From Caldithrix sp. (GTDB lineage: Bacteria > Zhuqueibacterota > Zhuqueibacteria > Oceanimicrobiales > Oceanimicrobiaceae), in contig SMXE01000158.1 in assembly GCA_004357015.1 (NCBI GenBank), positions 1-8,705 on the forward strand: a stretch of DNA of 8,705 nucleotides, written 5' to 3'. Shown here piece after piece: positions 6,042 to 8,705 of the stretch. A model generated the notes under the pieces. The model was given only the letters and a program-made list of their open reading frames with translations. It was not told the DNA's origin and searched no databases. Position numbers and translations under genes: made by a program. The number at the start of each line of letters is the position of its first letter. The stretch's first letter is position 1.

Positions 6042-7187
6042 CTAAATAGTGTACTTCGAATCTGCCATGATCAACTCTCTCCGCCCATCCGGGTTGGCGA
6101 AAAAAAGTGTTTTCACAACAATCCGGTCTTGAAGTTCCCGCAAATAGATGCGGTCGATGTGCACGACATTCTTCGGATCTCGAAACTCGTCAGGGGAGGT
6201 GGCGCCGCCGAAATGATCGCTGCGACCGAAGGCGATGTGCAGGCTTAGCTTCTCGTCCAACAAAACCACGCCCACCGGTTTGATGCCAAACGGCTCCAAA
6301 ACGCCAAATCCGATCTCCGCGATATTGCCGTAGGCCGGTTCATCGCGCAATTTTTGTCGTTCAATCTCAGCCTGTGCGCCAACGCTTTCCACAGCCACGG
6401 CGCGGTTGGCTGAGATGCGGTACAGCACAAGCTCATGGGCAAACTGAACGGGCAGCAGTCCCTCGGTTTTGCTGGCCTCTGCGAGTTCGCCTTCGTAGGG
6501 CACAATAAAAGACTCGCCGCTCGGCAGATTCCAGGCCGTGCCCGGCTCGCGAATCAGGCCGCTGCTGGCGTGCCCGCTGCGGTGCCGGATATCGACGAAA
6601 AAGTCGTAGGTTGTGTTATCCACCTCAAACACCATTTCGATGCCGGTGGCCTCGTCGAGTCGCGTCTTGATTTTCATCACGCGGTCGTGAACCTGCTCAT
6701 AATTGATGCTGAGCGCCGGGATCATGGCGCGGCTGAATCCGGGCATGGAGGCGGCGCGAAAGCCGAGTTGCTTTGCCAGTAATTTGAGCGGTGCGGTAGC
6801 CGAAAAATGCGTCGGCGCAAAGATGATCTGTGTTTCAGATAGCTTTGTCTCCAGATCAAACCTTTGCCCCTCCTGTTGCAGCAGAGAAAAATTCGCATCC
6901 TCCGCGGCGCCGCGCCAGAAAAACGCATGCTGCGGAAAATTCGCGTTGTCACTACCACTGTTCTCAAAATACGCCAGTTCAATTTTTTCAAAACCCAGGC
7001 TGTCGCAAATATCCGAAAACAACGTCAGCCACTCCTGTGCAATTCGCCGCCGGTCCCGCCATGCGTCAATATCTTGCACCGATTGGTTGGGCACGTCAGT
7101 GAGGAGCAGCACGTTCCTATCCTCGCTGCGTGGCGCAAAGACTAACTTGACCAGGTCCGACAGTTCTTTTGCGGTGAGATTGTTCAT
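6042..7187 (-). CDS. M29-like metallo-aminopeptidase family protein
   Basis: The C-terminal half resembles the thermophilic aminopeptidase (AmpS/AmpT, peptidase M29) family, two-metal exopeptidases that remove N-terminal residues from peptides. With the ATG at 7187 the protein has 381 aa, slightly under the usual 400-410. Hallmarks are REPGTAWNLPSGE (213-225), GNIAEIGFG (288-296), LHIAFG (316-321) and HIDRIY (343-348). These supply E225, E291, H317, H343 and D345, the same E, E, H, HxD order as the family's metal ligands, so the active site looks intact. The N-terminal half (1-200) is less recognisable. The ATG starts one base after the stop of the upstream phosphoribosyltransferase, implying coupled translation. 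In-frame ATGs at 7214 and 7256 would overlap that gene. No signal peptide is visible, so it is probably cytoplasmic. The substrate is unknown; other amide-cleaving roles are possible. Confidence 0.8.
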   Translation of the reverse strand: MNNLTAKELSDLVKLVFAPRSEDRNVLLLTDVPNQSVQDIDAWRDRRRIAQEWLTLFSDICDSLGFEKIELAYFENSGSDNANFPQHAFFWRGAAEDANFSLLQQEGQRFDLETKLSETQIIFAPTHFSATAPLKLLAKQLGFRAASMPGFSRAMIPALSINYEQVHDRVMKIKTRLDEATGIEMVFEVDNTTYDFFVDIRHRSGHASSGLIREPGTAWNLPSGESFIVPYEGELAEASKTEGLLPVQFAHELVLYRISANRAVAVESVGAQAEIERQKLRDEPAYGNIAEIGFGVLEPFGIKPVGVVLLDEKLSLHIAFGRSDHFGGATSPDEFRDPKNVVHIDRIYLRELQDRIVVKTLFFANPDGRRELIMADSKYTI

Positions 7188-7188
7188 G

Positions 7189-8448
7189 CTAAACGACTTT
7201 TTCGAGTCTGTCATTCGGTTTGTACTCGCGGCCGACTTTTGCCAAATTCTCTCCATTCAGCCTGACCGCGTCCGCGGTAAAATCGTACTGCCCCGACAGA
7301 ATCCAACTACCAACGGCGTAAATATCCACAGGGACATCGAGCTTTTCAAATTTGCGAATTCTCTCCGGACGAAACCCGCCTGACGCGATGATCTTTACAT
7401 GACCAAAGCCCTCCTTGTCCAGCGCGGTGCGGACTGCTTCCACCAGCAGCGGTGAGACACCCGCCAATTCGTCGTTGGCGGAATCTTTCTTCTGCAACGA
7501 GCGATCGACCAGGTTACTCGCCGTGTCCAGCCGCACACCCCAGAGCCTGTCGCCAAGCTGGTGCGCACACTTCAACGCCGTGGTCACACAATCGTTATCG
7601 AAATCTACCAGCGCGATGGCATTGACTTCCGGGAAGTGATGATTGAATTTTTCTACCGCCAGTACGGAGTCACCGCCGTAGGCGACAATCATGGCGTGCG
7701 GCAAGGTGCCCATCCCCTTTTCGCCGTACCATGACGCCATAGCGTTAGACGCAACTGCGCTCATGCCACCGAGGTGCGCCGCGTAGCCGTCGCCATCTTG
7801 CAGCCAGAAATGGTCGAAGCGGTCGGTAAAGAAAAGAACCGGCTTGCCTTGAGCAGCCTCCACCACCGCGTGCGAGTTGGTGCAGATTTTGGTTCTGCGC
7901 GCCAACACACCGAGATAGACCGATTCGAGATGGGAAAAATAAGAATAGTCGCCATGGAGAATCATGGCCGTCTCCCATGCCGCCAGGTCGTCTCCGTCGT
8001 GCAGAGCGAAAACGTCGATTTCATCGAACTTGTCGATCCAGAGTTTGTCCAACTCGAGAGAAAGCTCAAATCTCTCATCCAGGAGGCTGCGCAGCTCATG
8101 CTCGTTGCGCGTTTGTACCTGGCGATTCACTTGCTTCTTGAGACCAAGGAGTCGGTCGAACACCGTCTGCGCCCGCCCGTAATTCTCGTAATAACCCGTG
8201 GCGCATCTCAAAATTTGAATCGCTTCGTCGGCGCCGCAGACCTGCACACGTTCGTTCTTCTGAAAGATTTGATGCGTGATGTGCGCCTTAAGATTGTCAT
8301 ATTCCAGAATGCGTTTCGTGCGCCAGAAGTAGACGGCCGACCTGTACCCCGAACGCAGTTCATGCACGGGCAAATCGAAATTCGAAAAATCGAGACGCTC
8401 TTTCTTTGTCTTAGGGACTAACGGATTCATTTTGCTTGTCTCAGCCAT
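7189..8448 (-). CDS. pncB: Nicotinate phosphoribosyltransferase (NAD salvage)
   Basis: The enzyme joins nicotinate to PRPP to make nicotinate mononucleotide, with ATP hydrolysis, in cytoplasmic NAD salvage. With the ATG at 8448 it has 419 aa. Family features are AVYFWRTKRIL (38-48) near the N-terminus, GTLPHAMI (247-254), the acidic strand end DFDND (282-286), GVRLDT (304-309), GVSPLLVEAVRTALD (330-344) and the phosphate-binding region IIASGGFRPERI (353-364) followed by YAVGSWI and DFTADAV. The layout resembles the archaeal/Bacillus-type NAPRTase more than E. coli PncB. The frame stays open to an ATG at 8556, but those extra 36 codons lie over a promoter-like and repeat-like region. The ATG at 8430 is the main alternative. 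No nicotinamidase gene is nearby. A related PRPP-dependent activity, such as nicotinamide use, is possible. Confidence 0.85.
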   Translation of the reverse strand: MAETSKMNPLVPKTKKERLDFSNFDLPVHELRSGYRSAVYFWRTKRILEYDNLKAHITHQIFQKNERVQVCGADEAIQILRCATGYYENYGRAQTVFDRLLGLKKQVNRQVQTRNEHELRSLLDERFELSLELDKLWIDKFDEIDVFALHDGDDLAAWETAMILHGDYSYFSHLESVYLGVLARRTKICTNSHAVVEAAQGKPVLFFTDRFDHFWLQDGDGYAAHLGGMSAVASNAMASWYGEKGMGTLPHAMIVAYGGDSVLAVEKFNHHFPEVNAIALVDFDNDCVTTALKCAHQLGDRLWGVRLDTASNLVDRSLQKKDSANDELAGVSPLLVEAVRTALDKEGFGHVKIIASGGFRPERIRKFEKLDVPVDIYAVGSWILSGQYDFTADAVRLNGENLAKVGREYKPNDRLEKVV

Positions 8449-8464
8449 ACATATTTGGTTTGCA

Positions 8465-8492
8465 AATTTAGCAAGTTTTGGACGATTTGCAA
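8465..8492 (-). promoter_or_regulatory. Possible promoter of the pncB-peptidase unit
   Basis: Reading the minus strand, TTGCAA (8492-8487) is a four-of-six -35 and TAAATT (8470-8465) a four-of-six -10 with a 16-base spacer. A TGC directly before the -10 gives an extended -10 element. Transcription would start about 8458, ten bases before the ATG at 8448 and 28 before the alternative ATG at 8430, which slightly favours the shorter start. This is a by-eye match only. Confidence 0.3.
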
Positions 8493-8531
8493 CTACAAAA
8501 ATGCAGGAAGCTTCGTCATGTCTGCCCAATT

Positions 8532-8560
8532 TTGTCGTTTCCCCTTCGACAAGCACAGGG
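8532..8560. repeat. Palindromic intergenic repeat variant (CCCTTCGACAAGC type)
   Basis: CCCTTCGACAAGCACAGGG (8542-8560) differs by one base from the CCCTTCGACAAGCTCAGGG motif, which I recall as a common dispersed palindromic repeat in many bacterial genomes. Its ends CCCT and AGGG are complementary, and TTGTCG (8532-8537) just before it pairs with CGACAA (8547-8552). Only one copy is in the window, so repetition in this genome is not shown here. Confidence 0.4.
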
Positions 8561-8597
8561 TAAATTCCGGGAGAAATCTGGCTTTGTACACATTCAG

Positions 8598-8635
8598 GTG
8601 TCTCGTCCGACGGTTGCCGGACCGCGTAATGACAC
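8598..8635. repeat. Nested inverted repeat at right end
   Basis: The outer arms GTGTC (8598-8602) and GACAC (8631-8635) enclose the inner arms GTCCG (8605-8609) and CGGAC (8618-8622) with an 8-base loop. The two stems are offset by 2 bases on the left and 8 on the right. It may be part of the same dispersed repeat unit as the motif 40 bases to the left, or a structured leader or operator of a rightward gene. The role is unknown. Confidence 0.4.
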
Positions 8636-8705
8636 GAAATCGTATATTGCAGAGATCTACAAATTAAGATGCAGGAGAAAAGAAGAGAATGGGTAGGCTA
8701 TTTCA

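Larger units (their letters stand above)
8449..8705. other. Right-end intergenic region, repeat-rich, possibly divergent
   Basis: 257 bases with no convincing complete gene; the two rightward ATG-led frames here (8455-8667, 8478-8696) have no family features and cross the palindromic repeats. It holds a possible promoter for the leftward unit (8465-8492), a palindromic repeat variant (8542-8560) and a nested inverted repeat (8598-8635). A rightward gene may start at the edge: ATG 8669 (begins MQEKRREWVGYF) or ATG 8689 (MGRLF), the latter with AGGAG at 8673-8677, eleven bases upstream. Too little sequence remains to decide. Confidence 0.5.

Noticed and set aside
6703..7383. 226-codon rightward open frame
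   Set aside because: It runs opposite the M29-like and pncB genes, whose motifs are clear, and its own sequence is Ser/Arg-rich with no recognisable domain.
7774..8421. 215-codon rightward open frame
   Set aside because: It is antisense to the conserved pncB coding region and a by-product of its codon use.
8449..8556. N-terminal extension of pncB to the ATG at 8556
   Set aside because: The extra residues do not look like the family's N-terminus and the DNA carries a promoter-like pair and part of a palindromic repeat; starts at 8448 or 8430 fit better.
1..8705. CRISPR arrays, tRNA or rRNA genes, insertion sequences
   Set aside because: No regularly spaced repeats, tRNA cloverleaf, rRNA core sequence or transposase motifs were found on either strand by eye.

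Overview
The window is from a Gram-negative (diderm) bacterium. It carries an ExbB/ExbD/TonB-type inner-membrane motor, an exported protein with a FlgD-type Ig domain and a large TPR protein, all of which imply an outer membrane and periplasm. Base composition looks near 50% GC. TPR + ExbB + two ExbD + TonB + a FlgD-Ig protein, beside an orphan sigma54-type activator, suggests the FCB side of the tree (for example KSB1, Calditrichota or Zixibacteria-like lineages). That placement is inference and no marker gene here fixes it.

Left part (1-4654, + strand): six collinear genes with gaps of 12-74 bases, read as one operon whose promoter lies to the left of the window. In order they are the C-terminal 372 residues of a TPR-repeat protein, an ExbB/TolQ proton-channel subunit, an ExbD/TolR subunit with the canonical membrane aspartate, a second ExbD/TolR subunit in which that aspartate is glycine, a TonB-like energy transducer, and a signal-peptide protein with a FlgD-type Ig domain and a C-terminal region that may be a degenerate OmpA-like fold. 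Together they look like a proton-motive-force motor that pulls on an outer-membrane or periplasmic partner. The layout is intermediate between Ton (TonB C-terminus) and Tol-Pal (TPR protein at one edge, possible Pal-like protein at the other).

Middle (4655-4917): 263 bases without a gene, holding a two-part hairpin with a TTGACA in its loop and an 18-base dyad (ACAATTG-4-CAATTGT) overlapping a possible promoter. Next comes a stand-alone AAA+ / Fis-type HTH activator of the sigma54 enhancer-binding family (4918-5991, + strand). It has no receiver or other sensor domain and starts at a TTG, or at a nearby downstream start, without a clear ribosome-binding site.

Right part (6042-8448, - strand): a two-gene unit transcribed toward the activator. 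The first gene is a nicotinate phosphoribosyltransferase (NAD salvage, pncB-type). One base after its stop codon begins an M29-like metallo-aminopeptidase-family protein that keeps the metal-ligand pattern. The 257 bases at the right end contain a possible promoter for this unit and palindromic repeat-like sequence, including a variant of the CCCTTCGACAAGC-type intergenic repeat. A rightward gene may begin at the very edge.

The observation most worth following up is the paired ExbD genes, one with and one without the proton-carrying aspartate, inside a mixed Ton/Tol-like operon.
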